This document shows positions 35,101 through 47,100 of a stretch of 64,000 nt of DNA, piece after piece. The translations under genes were made by a program, and so were the position numbers. The stretch covers positions 31,359,501-31,423,500 of the forward strand of contig NC_134370.1 of assembly GCF_035582795.1 (NCBI RefSeq), read 5' to 3'. Below the pieces are notes generated by a model that saw only the letters and a list, made by a program, of their open reading frames with translations, made no database searches and was not told the DNA's origin. Positions within the stretch are counted from its first letter, which is position 1. Each line of letters begins with the position of its first letter. Origin of the DNA: Mycteria americana. Lineage: Eukaryota; Chordata; Aves; Ciconiiformes; Ciconiidae.

Positions 35101-38100
35101 TTTTGAAATGGCACATTATGAAAACTCCTCTCCTCCTTCATTAGCTAGCTACAAAACAAACAATAATTCAGCAACATTCTCACATTAGAGATGACAACAA
35201 AAGCACAACTGAAGGCTTTGCCTTCATCATGATTAATTTAGTTTTGTGAGATAAAATAATGTAGTTTTTACAAGTCTCGTTCCACTCTATTATAAAAGGC
35301 AACTCAGCTTGAAGAAATTGCTTATTACACTGAGCTCAAAGGATTGGATAACAGAAGCTAAATCAATTAGGCAATCTTTAAAAAAACAGCAACATTTATT
35401 TTATGGAAATGTGGGGGAAAGCCCTGGTTAATTCAATCATGTGGTTTATAAATAGTTCTGTTGATTGTCCCTAGTGTGCACTAAAAAGTGCACTTGGATA
35501 ACACAAGAGGCCTTGATACATATATTGTAAGCAATGTATATTTGGTCAGGTTTCCATAGGAGCCTTCAGGAGAAGAAAGAAGCCTAAAGAAGAGAGGAGC
35601 AGGCAATGACTGTAGTTAACCTCAAGCTTCAAAAGAAGTGGAAAGCCCCAGATCTTTTACGTTCTGGTACAAATGATTGGACTGCTCCTTAATATAGCCA
35701 CTTGAAAGGTAGGCATCAATCTGAAGTAGCCCCTGGGCTCCCTCAGCAGTCAGTGAAGAGGAGGAGGTGTCTCCAGAGCACAATTTGTCCTGCCCTAAGA
35801 CAGGTGATGCTTGGGAGCTGCCCATTGCCTCCGGTAACAGTAGAGAAAGCCTAGCTTAGACTACATAATTAGCACATTTGTTTTTTATATGGAAAAATTT
35901 ACATGTGATTAATCCCTCTCAATGTAAACACAGATCTTATACTGAAGTCAAGCAAAGCTATGCAGACTTCCGGCTTAAGTAATGTTTGTGAGGGAAGTAT
36001 CAGCAGAAAGTTTGGGGAAATTCCTACAGAGAGACACTGGTAGAAGACTACTCAGACAAGCAAGATAGATATACAATATCAGAGTGACAGGAAAAATGAG
36101 GTGCTTTTGTCATACATGGCCTAGAAGTTCGCTTACATCCATGGTCAGTAGCACAGACTCATTGAGGAATGGTTCAGAGAAAGTCCTGCTGCTTCTTTAT
36201 AAGAGCAATAGTAAACAGAAGGAGAGCTGGTGTGCAAATCCTCTCTTAATACAACTAAAGCCCCTCTTGAAAGTAGAGTTTCCTTTGAGAACTGGGTACT
36301 GGTCTTTGAACTGTAATTCCTGAAAGAGTTATTATTCTGCATGCTGTGGGAAGGCCTGAACCCTGCAGGGCAAACTAAACAGCGTCAGGTATATCCTATA
36401 TTCTGTAGGACTGCCTTCTCTTCCGAAGTCCTGAAATATGCTGCTATTCAGCAGAGAGAGATAGTATATTTCATTATATTGTGAATACGTATATGACCCT
36501 AAAATTAGTAGGCTAACTGAAAGCAAAACATATTATTTATCGGTGTCTAAAATCCATTTTGAGAGACGGGTAACAGATCAAGGCAACAATTATACATATT
36601 TGATAATGATCACGATTGGTGTATCCAGCAAAAACTAAGAAGCCTAGGATGCAATTAATGTTCTAGTAACTTTATTAATTTTCTAGCCTGAGTGAATATA
36701 CATATATTTATCAAATATGTATTAAATTTACTATTAATTAAGCTACCTGCCTCTAGAGGGGCAACAGAAACGGTAGGAAGGAAAGGTGATGCTTCTCAAC
36801 TCTACAGCAAGTTTCATCTCTCTAATGCCTGAAGTGCAGCGGTGTGCAGGAAAGGCAGCCCCAGCGCAGCCTGGTCCTGGGCGGCCGCGCAGTGCAGAGA
36901 CCAGGCTACAGCACGGTTGTGAACGACTGTCTGGACCCAAGCAGCCTTGCATCCTTGTGTAGACAAGCACAGGGTTAACGCATGGCATTTGGGGAGAAAA
37001 AGAGGGAGCTGCGTCCTTTTTTGAAAGCATTTTCACACAGCACCGCTCTGGCTCTGACTCTGAAGATGCCCTCCTGCTTTCTTACTTCCCACTGAATTTA
37101 CAGCTCCATCACATTGGCTCAGCGTGGCTGAGGAGCTTTCTCTGGATATTATCCCTCATCTTGGCTCTCTGCACTTGCAAGCGAGCCCCTCCTCTGCCTT
37201 CCTCTGCATGCCTTCCACCCCCGGCCCCGTCCTGTCCGCAGAGATCACAAACCCTGCTCTGGAGACCCTCGTGTCCTCCCCACTGGCCCCGGGGCTGCCA
37301 ATGGCTCCCGCCTCCCCCAAGCCTCCTTGGCCATGCCCGGGCCTTCACCACTACTTCTTCCTCCAAACAGCTCTGGAGGCAACCGCAGAGAACATCAGAT
37401 TGAGGGGCGCGTTGGACTGCCAGACTGTCGAGGAGAACGGTTACTACGTGGCCGCAGGCTTGTCCAAAGGGCTGACGCCTGTCCACATGCTGCTCTGCGG
37501 GCTTCTCCCCTGCGTTGTCCCTCCTGTGGCCAACACCAGGTGCCTATTTACAGTCTGGGGCGTATTCCCAATCACTGCTTCCAAATCAAAACAGATTTAC
37601 ACAACTTCAACTAAAAGGTCTCCAGACAATATGCTTTCTGGTTTCCCTTCCTTGATGAGAAGCATTTCCCATGGGGTCCAAGATTACCACTCATCTCTGT
37701 GATATCAAACTGAAGTCCTGTGTGGCTGCACTCCCAGCCTGCTTCTGCTGAAATGCTGCAGTTTGTCATTTAAAGGTGTTTTTGAATATAAAAAGTCAAA
37801 GACGATTTGGCTAAGCCTGAATCAGAAGAAAGGATTAGGAAGGCAGAGGAATAATAATACATCAATCTAGCAAAGTTCTTGCTGTCAGTATAAAAAAGTA
37901 TGTCAGTAATCTGCATTGATTGCTTGGAGAAAATTTAGAGTGCATGAGTGCTCTGTTATCTTTGCACTGCACCTTTTTTTGTTGTGCTTGTACCAATGCA
38001 TATTTTACAAAGATTAATATGCTCCCACAAAATCCATACAGTCTTATGAAATCCATGGGGACATCTGGCAAGAACCTGTCAGATCTTTTTTCTACGTGTT

Positions 38101-40943
38101 CCTTACAAACAGATTAGTAACCAGTGAAGTATTCTTAAGTGAGAGGGTAAAACGAAATGGATGCTTTATTGATGCAGAGAGGAGATCAGTGGGAATTCAA
38201 AATATGAAGTTGCAAGATAACATCAGGCTGAGTGAAAGACCTTTTCCCCTGAATTTGGAAAGAGCAAGTAGCTATGGAAAGAGTCATAAAGTAGAAAGGG
38301 ATCACTAAAAACTTCATAATTTAAGGAGTTAATAAATGTCTTTGGCAAACTTGTTATCCTTTGCAGGTTTTCACTGACTTCATAGGAATACAGGATGCGA
38401 GGTTATGTCTCACATAAAAAGGAGGGAAAGGAAACGAATGCAGTTTTGTTTTACCAACTGGAAAAAGAACTGTCATTAGTAGATTCTATCAAACTCAATA
38501 AGTTATTCCCCATTTACACTTCCTGTTGGCTTGAAGAAAACCCTTTATAACTAACTGAATTTAGCAGCCATATTGGACCATATATCATCCCGTACTATCC
38601 CAATGAACTATTAGAAAGTCAGCTTAACACAGCATCAAAAATACATATTGAGAGCCTGATGCATAAAGTTGCTATTGATACCAATTGCACTTGAGTCAGA
38701 GACTGAACCACCACTGAAAAGCTTGCCTCTGACTGACTTGTGTTGTTAGACTCAGCATTGATAAAGTAAATAAGGTTTAGACATGGAAATTTTTTAAGAC
38801 ACTTGAAGAAAAGCAGCCAACAAGTTCACAATATTCATTCTAATAAAGATCTGCTAAATCCAAAGAGGTTGGGGTAGTAGCCTACTTTCGTGGAAAAAAA
38901 TAGTTTTGGAATGAGCAAAGTCTGCACCACAGACTTTAATACACACCACAAAAAATAGCAGCAGTGTAACACATTTGGGAGGTTTGCTTGGGAGTGAGGG
39001 CGAAGTACAGTGGCAGGGAACCAAAAGCACCTGACAGCCCTCAGGAGGGCAGTTTACACAATATCCGTGTCCTTTATCCCTAGTCTAGAAGAGCTGTGCA
39101 GCTTTATGTTGATAAGCATTACAATGAGCCATCTATTTTCAAAACAATCACACTAAAAAGATTTACAGCACATTTACAAGATCTAGCACTAATTTTTTGC
39201 AAGAACACACAATGGATCACTATTAAAACACAGGCTTAGATCAGTCATTTGCCCTGCTAGGAGGCAGGGCTGTCACCTTCTTTGTCATCAAGACATGTAG
39301 GTGAGTGAAAGACAAACATAACAATGGATTTATGTGGTGCAATGTAATTTTGCTCTGCTTAAACCAAACATGTGTATAGCCTAATAAATATCACGCCCTC
39401 CTGAATCCTACTTCAAAATCCAAAAGCATATCCATCAAGGCAATTACCTACATCAAAAAAGCTCTAAATTGAATGCCAGAAATCACAAAACACAGCAAGA
39501 TGGTTTCACAACAGCCTTGAAGCTCCAATCAGTTCTCCTGGGCATCACAGCCTCTAAGCACAGATTTCAGGAAAACTGCAAAAAATCCACCACTGCCTTC
39601 AGCCAAGACCCCTGACTGTGAATGCACCTCAGGAGAACCATGAACAAGCTCTGGCTGCATCTGGAGCAAATTCACTCTGCCTGACATCTCAATCAACCAA
39701 GAGCCGGGTCAGCACAGTGTGGGGCCTGAGCTGGGGAAGCCAATATCCCTTGTGCTTCAGCTCCCTTTTTGCTCCCATTTCACAGTAGGATTATGAGGAT
39801 GAAGAAAGTTACGTGTCAAAGTAGCAACTGTCGTGCTAGTGGCACCTTGTTGTTAGGGCAATGAGTAGGTCTGTGGAAAAGTAGTAAGGAACGAGAAGTG
39901 AAGAAAAAGGAAATAAATGCACTGAAAAGGGCAGAATAAAGTACCACTAAAAGAAAACAACCCTATCTAGCAGTTATCATAGCTATCGCTACTCCAAATG
40001 TAGGTTAAAAATTGAGAAGTATGGCCAAGTTGCTCACTTTTAATGGGCAGGCATTGCAAATGACATAAATAATAGTTGTATACCTAAAAAAGTACCATTT
40101 GTTTCACTTGGACTCGGAAAGCTGCTGTCTTCCATTCTGCAGGATCCAGGCATTCAAATTCCCAAAGAGTTAGTTAATCAATCAGTAGTACAAGAAATGA
40201 AAGGAAAATGGTTGACCCTGCTGGGAAATGACACGGGCTTATGCACATCTCGGATCCATTGTGTGGTTTGCTTGTGGGGGGAAGTTGGCTGGCAGGTAAG
40301 GATCTGGAGGCCAGACAAGCTGCACCTTGCACACACTCCAGAGCCACACTACACCAGTATCCCAGTCCTCAAACATCTCCAAAAGGACAGTAAGGTAATT
40401 CCTGTGAGCGTTCACCGCTGTGCAACTCACATACGTCATTGTTAAGTCTGGGGCCCAAAATCAGTAATTTGTAAGTGTTGGCCTTTAATCAGGCTGTGCA
40501 AGTCTGCACCTTAATTTAAGCCTCAGTTATGAAGAGGAGATATGTTAATATACAGAATAGTCATTGCCAGAAAAATACCCTGGCCAGTTTCTAAAAAGGG
40601 GGTGAGGGGAAGACCTATATGCTGCAGAAATTCTTGGTTCATACTTTTCCCCTAATTACCAACTCAATGAGTGCCCCTTTGTTTTTCAGGTCACTCCCCA
40701 ATTATATATTACATGTTTCCTTCATTCCACAACCTTAATTCTTTTCCAGTGTTGCAGAATTAACTGGACAGGGTTCTTAATCTTGTCTCTACAAAGAACT
40801 TGTTGTAATTGCAATGAATGCTTTCATTTTGCTGGTGTCTGAAATACGATTTGCAGGGGAAGGGGGAGTGCGGGTTGATGTTAGTCCCATCATTAATGAC
40901 ATTCTTGTGCGGATTGTAGTGGTGGGAGTAAAAACCTGAAAGC
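26178..40943. other. Gene-free spacer between divergent LRIT1 and RGR
   Basis: About 15 kb of mostly AT-rich DNA. It holds a perfect 15 bp tandem duplication (33342-33371), an 18 bp hairpin-forming inverted repeat near 35,475-35,492 and a GC-rich patch (about 36,830-37,540) carrying overlapping long frames on both strands. None of those frames looks like a known protein. Regulatory elements shared by the two retinal genes could lie here, but I cannot point to one with confidence. Confidence 0.55.
33342..33371. repeat. Perfect 15 bp tandem duplication
   Basis: AATATCGCTGACTGC occurs twice head to tail with no mismatch, which suggests a recent slippage-type duplication. Confidence 0.9.
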
Positions 40944-40976
40944 TTTTATATAATAATGAGCATGTGTCTGCACGTG
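40944..40976 (+). promoter_or_regulatory. Putative RGR proximal promoter (TATA-like box and two E-boxes)
   Basis: TTTTATATAATA (40944-40955) is TATA-like. CATGTG (40961-40966) and CACGTG (40971-40976) follow, ten bases apart. The group lies 116-148 bases upstream of the RGR start codon. MITF-family factors bind both E-box types in pigment-epithelium genes, and RGR is expressed there. The transcription start is not known, so the roles are inferred. Confidence 0.4.
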
Positions 40977-41091
40977 AGCTGCTCCTTTAAGAAGCCTTGG
41001 GCTAGTGGAAGAAGGGGGATCCAGAGGAAAGGCAGCCCTACAGCTATAACAGAGGGCAGAGGTTAAAACTGTTGGCATTTTTATCGCAAGT

Positions 41092-41170
41092 ATGGTCACT
41101 GCGTACCCTCTCCCTGAAGGCTTCACTGAATTAGAGGTGTTTGCCATCGGCACTGCCCTGCTGGTAGAAG
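41092..41170 (+). CDS. RGR: RGR coding exon 1
   Basis: This exon encodes MVTAYPLPEGFTELEVF... (26 codons plus one base): the extracellular N-terminus and the start of helix 1. The donor is G|GTAAGC. A decayed second copy lies 1.85 kb downstream in intron 1. Confidence 0.96.
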
Positions 41171-44100
41171 GTAAGCTCAGTGCGAGACCTCAGCAGCAAT
41201 AAGATTTTTGCCCCTATTATTCCTGGTGGGAGGGGAAAGGAAAATTGAAGCAAACAGCAGCATTTGTGGTACGCTGACCCAGACCTATCGTGGTTACTGT
41301 GGCTGCATCACTAGTACTTCTGGTGAGTAAATCAGGGTGAGCTGCAAGCTGTTTGCAGTGAAGATCTGTTCTGTATACGTAGCTGCCCTATGGCGGGGAA
41401 GTACTTAGCTTTCTTATGAAGAATTTGGGAATTTTGTTGTTGACTTTTAAAGGCAATTTTATCTTCCTTGGGGAGGGATGTTGAAATGACTGATGATCTC
41501 TCAATAAATTGGGCTGCTTGCTTTGTGGGCGCGATAGCCATCTTATAATCAAAGATGATAGGTCCAAAATAGCCTGTTAACTGTTAGCATACATCCAGAT
41601 TGCATTGGTAGTGCTGCAGTTAACGGCTGCGGGGGAAAAGTAACAAACAGAAACATACTTGCATGAGATTCAAAAGCTCTCACAGGGTTAAGCAGCAAAA
41701 TCTGAGGTAGGAGACCGTATTAATTTAATTTAGCCAATGTGGGCTTTTCTTAAGGCATGTGCCACTGTTGAGAGATTGTAACAAAACTGATTTTGTTCCT
41801 ACCTGGCAGCTAGTGAAGGACAGGCTTGTAGCTAGGATTATTTCAGTGTCAGTCACTGGCATCTCTTCCGAGCTACATCCCAGTCAGGGCCTGGGACCCC
41901 ATCCCTGCATAGCGCTGCTCACCTGGGGACGCAGGGATCGTGGGGCCCAACAGCAGAGGAGGAGAAGCGGTAAGCACCGTCAGAATGGGATAAATGCTCA
42001 TCAGCTCCATGAACATGGAGCGTGGGAGAAAGGAGGATGCTCACCCTCTCCTTGCAGGCAAGCTCAGCTGGAAGGCAGCATCATATCTGCCTGCAAAGGA
42101 AAGCTGGAAGAGCTGTGTCAGAAACTCTTCCTTGGAAGAGAGAGAGAAGAAAAAGCTTCTACTACTGGCCCGGGGCGAGCTGCTGCCTAAACAGAGAGTT
42201 CAGGGCTAAACCTGGCCAACAGCCATTAAGCCATCTGCAGGGCCTGGCAGGTCCTGGCATGGTTTGCACTTGGTTACCAAGGGGTGAGAAGCGGCAGGAG
42301 GACAGGGACACCGTTGGGTGCTGGCAGAGGCCAACAGCCGGGGTCCTGCTGGGGCACGGCTGGTCGTGGTCCCACGGCCCCGCCAGCCCTCACCTGCCCG
42401 CCCACCCACCTGTGCCAGGGGCTGCAGCCTGCCAGCGACCTGCAGTTGTTGAAGTCCAAGCAAAGTACCTGGTGGTAACCTTCACTTAAAACTAGATGTG
42501 GTCTAACACATTCATGTTTTACTAAACACAAGTATTTTCTATAAGGTTTTAGGCAGAATGTGCCCAGCGGATTGGCAATAATACTTTGTCTTTGTCATCT
42601 GACTTAGAAGATCAAACTAAATAATTAAAGGGTAATTCAGTTTCTCAGAGACTCTGCAAGAAAGGCAATGAAGACCTCCTTTTTTTGCTGCAGCTTCTAA
42701 GTGCAGTTTGCAAAAAAGTGCTGGAGAAGAGGAAAACCTTGCATTCGCTTTATTAACTGGACATATTTGCTGTTCTAAAAATGAAAACTCAAAGCTATTT
42801 TTTTTAATTTAGTAAGTTCTCTATTTGTACACTCATGCTGGCCTTCAAGAAAGCACAGTGGGGTGAAGCCTGGAGGTTCCAAAAACAGGGGAAAGATAGA
42901 AAAAAGGTGGTATAGTAATAACTCTTCAGCTCTACTCTAAATACGGTCACAACATACCTCTCCTAAAGGCTTGACTGCATTTGGGAGAGTTGGCAGCAGT
43001 TTCACCCTGTGGATGGGAGGTAAGCTGGCAGGGAGGAAATAAGAACGGCAGATCTCAAATGGCTCCAAATATTTCTCCTGGAAATATTTTGTTCTATATT
43101 GTGTAATGAAAGACGCACATCAGCTGTTACTATGGTTATGCCATCAGCCATTAATGCAATTAAGGTAGGAGCAGGATTTCTGACTAGACAAAATCATCCA
43201 TCTTATGTAACTGCAGAATTACGACAATGAGCATAAGTAACTACACTACTTTACAGAATTAGGGGATATGGATTTTTTTCTGCACTACATCATTTCTCTT
43301 TCCAAGAAGAACACAAAGAAAAAGATGTACTGCTTCTCATCTAACTGAGACTTAGAGACGGGATGCTAAGTCAGAGCCTCATCGGAGCTAAAATAATTCA
43401 GGTCATCTTGAAAAGGACATTAAAGGACAAAGCTTGAGTTTAAACCAGTGAAGAGTGGCTTTCGGGGTGGCACAGCTCTGTGCTGGGTGAATAGCTGGGG
43501 TTGCCTGGATGCTCTTCTCTGAGGACCAACATTAACTTATTTTTTTAAATCTATCAGTGACTGCTTTTTATAATTAGATTATTCCTTTCCATGTATAGTC
43601 TGTTGACGAAGGGCAGTAATAAGATTGAGCTGGTGTGATTCAAGCACTGTCTAGGTTAACCTTAGACAGAAGCCCAAAGGGAGGCAGGCTGACTGAAACA
43701 CGGCTGAGGGATTTCTATGCTTAAACACTAAAGAATGTTACAACTGATATTAAACACAACCTGTTTCTCTACCAAAGACAGGCCTGGAGACCTGTGCACC
43801 AGTAGCATGTGCTGGCTGTCAGCCCCTCTGAAACTGCCTCCTCTGCATCTCCCTCGCTCTGGAGGGAGATGTCCCTGTATGGAGCTGTATGGAGCATCCA
43901 CATGTCCCTGGATGGAGCCTAGCAATCAGGTTTCTCTATTAAAACAAAAGGCAGAATTACAAATAAGACTAAACCATTCTGCTCCACATGAGTGGCCATA
44001 TTGCTGATGCAGTTTGAAGCATTGGCTTCAGCTGTCACCTATGACTTCTCTCCTGAAAGTCTTTGTATCTTGCGTGCAGGCTGTGACCACTACAGATATA

Positions 44101-47100
44101 TTCCCTGTGCAGAAGTTTCCACAGTAATTAAACTTCTCTCATTAAAGTAAACAGCAGTATCATTGTAGATATTTTCCATTTCCAGTTAAATCACGCCAAA
44201 CAATTCTGTATTTCAGCCCTGCTTGGTTTCTGTCTGAATGGCTTGACAATTATTTCTTTCCGAAAAATCAAAGAACTCCGAACACCCAGCAATCTGCTGG
44301 TTCTCAGCATTGCACTGGCCGACTGCGGGATCTGCATCAATGCATTCATTGCTGCCTTTTCCAGCTTCCTAAGGTATATCTTCTTTCTCCTAAAGGATGC
44401 TCAAAAGAATCACATTAAAATTAACAGCTTAAATTCTAAGAGGTCAAATTAATTAAATTACTCTCTTTCTAGCATACCAGTTAACCAACTTCTCATTCTC
44501 TCAATTTGAAACAGCAAATTGAAACTCTATATAGTTCTACCAGGCAAGTAAAAAAGCAGACTTTACTGCATGTAATCACTGACAGATTATGAGACTGCTT
44601 ATAGAAGACATTTAACCAGACAGCTTTACCAGTGGTTATAGTAGAAGCTACTTGAATACCAAAATAGTAGTGCATTTTCATTTGACTAAACCTTTAGACT
44701 GACCCCAAATTTATCTGCAAGTCTTTCTGGTTTTTTATGAAGCTTTCCTTTAAAGCGCTTATTTGAGAAGTTTGTGGAAAATGAAAACGCAGATCTGTTA
44801 GAAGGGAGTTCACATCAGTTATGACACATTTGATTTTCCACATTTTCACACGTCAATCATTTAATCAGAGGACAGAAACAATATCAAACATTTCAGTGAA
44901 TAATCACAACAAACAAATCACAAGCAAACCATACTCAAAAAAACCCCCCGCTACCCTATAAAATAGCTGATGAATAATTCTACCTAAGTGGCATATTTTT
45001 AAACCCTGGAAATACCTTTAATAGAGAACAGCCAGAATGTGACCATTTTATTCTCTCTTAATGGATATAAAAACATTTTTGCAAATTAACAAGTCAATAA
45101 TAAGATCCAGTGAGGCCTTATTCAACACTATTTTACCTCCTGTATAGGTCACTCTTGTTTCAGACACTTATGTCTCATTGAAGTCAATAAAGATGCCTTC
45201 ACTGAGCTGGAGCTGAGAAGCTAAGGTCAATACCTCAAAATGAGCTTGGTTTTAACAGTTGCAGGACCTTTGCTTTTAAATGGGAGCAGAAGTTTCCCAG
45301 CCTCCCAAGAAGTCAGCTTATCTCCTGTTGAACAGGACTTCCAGGGTAGTCTCCTAATGAATTATACTGGTGTTCTGTAAATACATGAGAAAGGAGATTG
45401 CTGAAGATTTCCACCTCACAGCCAGCTTTATGAGTCAGGTTAGATGAACACAGAAAGAAAAAAAGCCATAGCTCCTTGCCATGGGTGACCAGGATATTGA
45501 AGGCACACATCAGCAAATGTCTGCTACATGAGACCGTCTCATGGTTCTTTTCATTCTATGTCTGCAAAGACATTTGGAGGCCTCGGTCTTGCTATCAGGA
45601 GTATTTTTATTTGTTGTGAGCTTTTGTACTGTGTTGCATGGTGAACACTGACTTTCCAAAAGGTTATTACTCATTTGCTACTTTCACATGTTGACAAATT
45701 GGCTGCTCCCAGTGGGTGCAAATTTTGAAGCTACAGTTAATTGGATGAAATGTAGATTTCAAATTAAAAAAACAACTTTCCAATACATAAATGCCGGGTT
45801 ATATTTTATTCTCCATATTAAAAGTAAAAATAGCTGATGTACTGTATCAGACACCACAGCAAGGTAAATGCTGGCAAATACCTAATGGCAACCACAGCAA
45901 CAGCTTTCACGGTGTTTCTCGGACTTAGAAAGCACGTGCACAGGCTGTCATTTTACCCCCTCTGTTAATGCAATTTCCAAACATGTCTTCACCTTTTTCT
46001 ATCATTTTCTTAACATATTCCTTGTTTGTTGACAGATACTGGCCCTACGGCTCTGACGGCTGTCAAATCCATGGATTCCAGGGCTTCTTGACAGCACTAG
46101 CCAGCATTAGCTCCAGCGCTGCGGTTGCCTGGGACCGGTATCATCACTACTGTACAAGTAAGGGCTACAATTTACCTAGCAACCTTACCCAGATCCTGCA
46201 ATAAGGCAGCATGCTTAGATTTCAGAGAATCAAAGCAAGCACATATTTATCTGAGTATTTTATTTGTAAGTTTATTTATCTTACACACTAGAGACAGAGA
46301 AAATATAAACAATCTCTCCAAAAGACCTCTTCCCATACAGGAGGCACTAACCAACCACCTTCAGGAGATATTTCCCCTTCCAGATCACATCCAACTCCTG
46401 ACCCTCTTGCCATGCTTTCACCTTCTCCATAAGTAATATTCAGTGTCCCGAACAAAATCCAACTTCTCATATTGAAGAAAAGTCTATGCACCTTGGGCTT
46501 CCATCCAACACCCTGCTGTGTACCAAATAGATCTTCATGCCCATGCAGAGTTTACTAATTACGGATAAATTTCGTGTAGCTAGAGAGCTGCCTCTGCAGG
46601 CACAGCAGCTGGAACAGAGCCCACAGCAAAGCACTTCTGCAGTGGTACGGTCGGGCAGACAGAGCTCAGCAGCCCCGTTGTGCAACACACAGGCACTTTG
46701 GAGTGCAAGAGCCATTTGTGGGGTTTGTGCTACGTTCCAGGCCCCCTTATGAAGACTAGATTTCAGTACATATTTTCCCAATCAAGGCACAAATTATCTG
46801 CAAGTTTCAATAAAAGTGGCAGGGCTATTTTTAAGTACTGATAAGAGGAGGAATATGTTATTTTCCTTCTCCTAGTGAAGGCCATTTTTTGGTTTTTCTT
46901 GCAATTTAGTTTTTAACTAGCTCTGACACCTTAGCTGGATTTAATGGAAATCTAACATTAGACAGGGAGATCAACCCAGAAAAATAAATTTGCCTTTTCT
47001 TGTGGGCTTATGAAAGCATATTTTTGATTTAGGTGAGAAATAGATATTGACAGGATTGCCAAATATATGGATTTATAGAGATAGATATGCTCTGTCTTTT

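Noticed and set aside
37124-37702. 192-codon frame as a protein-coding gene
   Set aside because: No known domain, no signal or repeat, and GC-rich DNA gives such frames by chance. It is kept only as a composition anomaly.
41759-42489. 143- and 155-codon frames in RGR intron 1
   Set aside because: They lie in a GC-rich patch, overlap in different frames and show no recognisable motif. Treated as intron.
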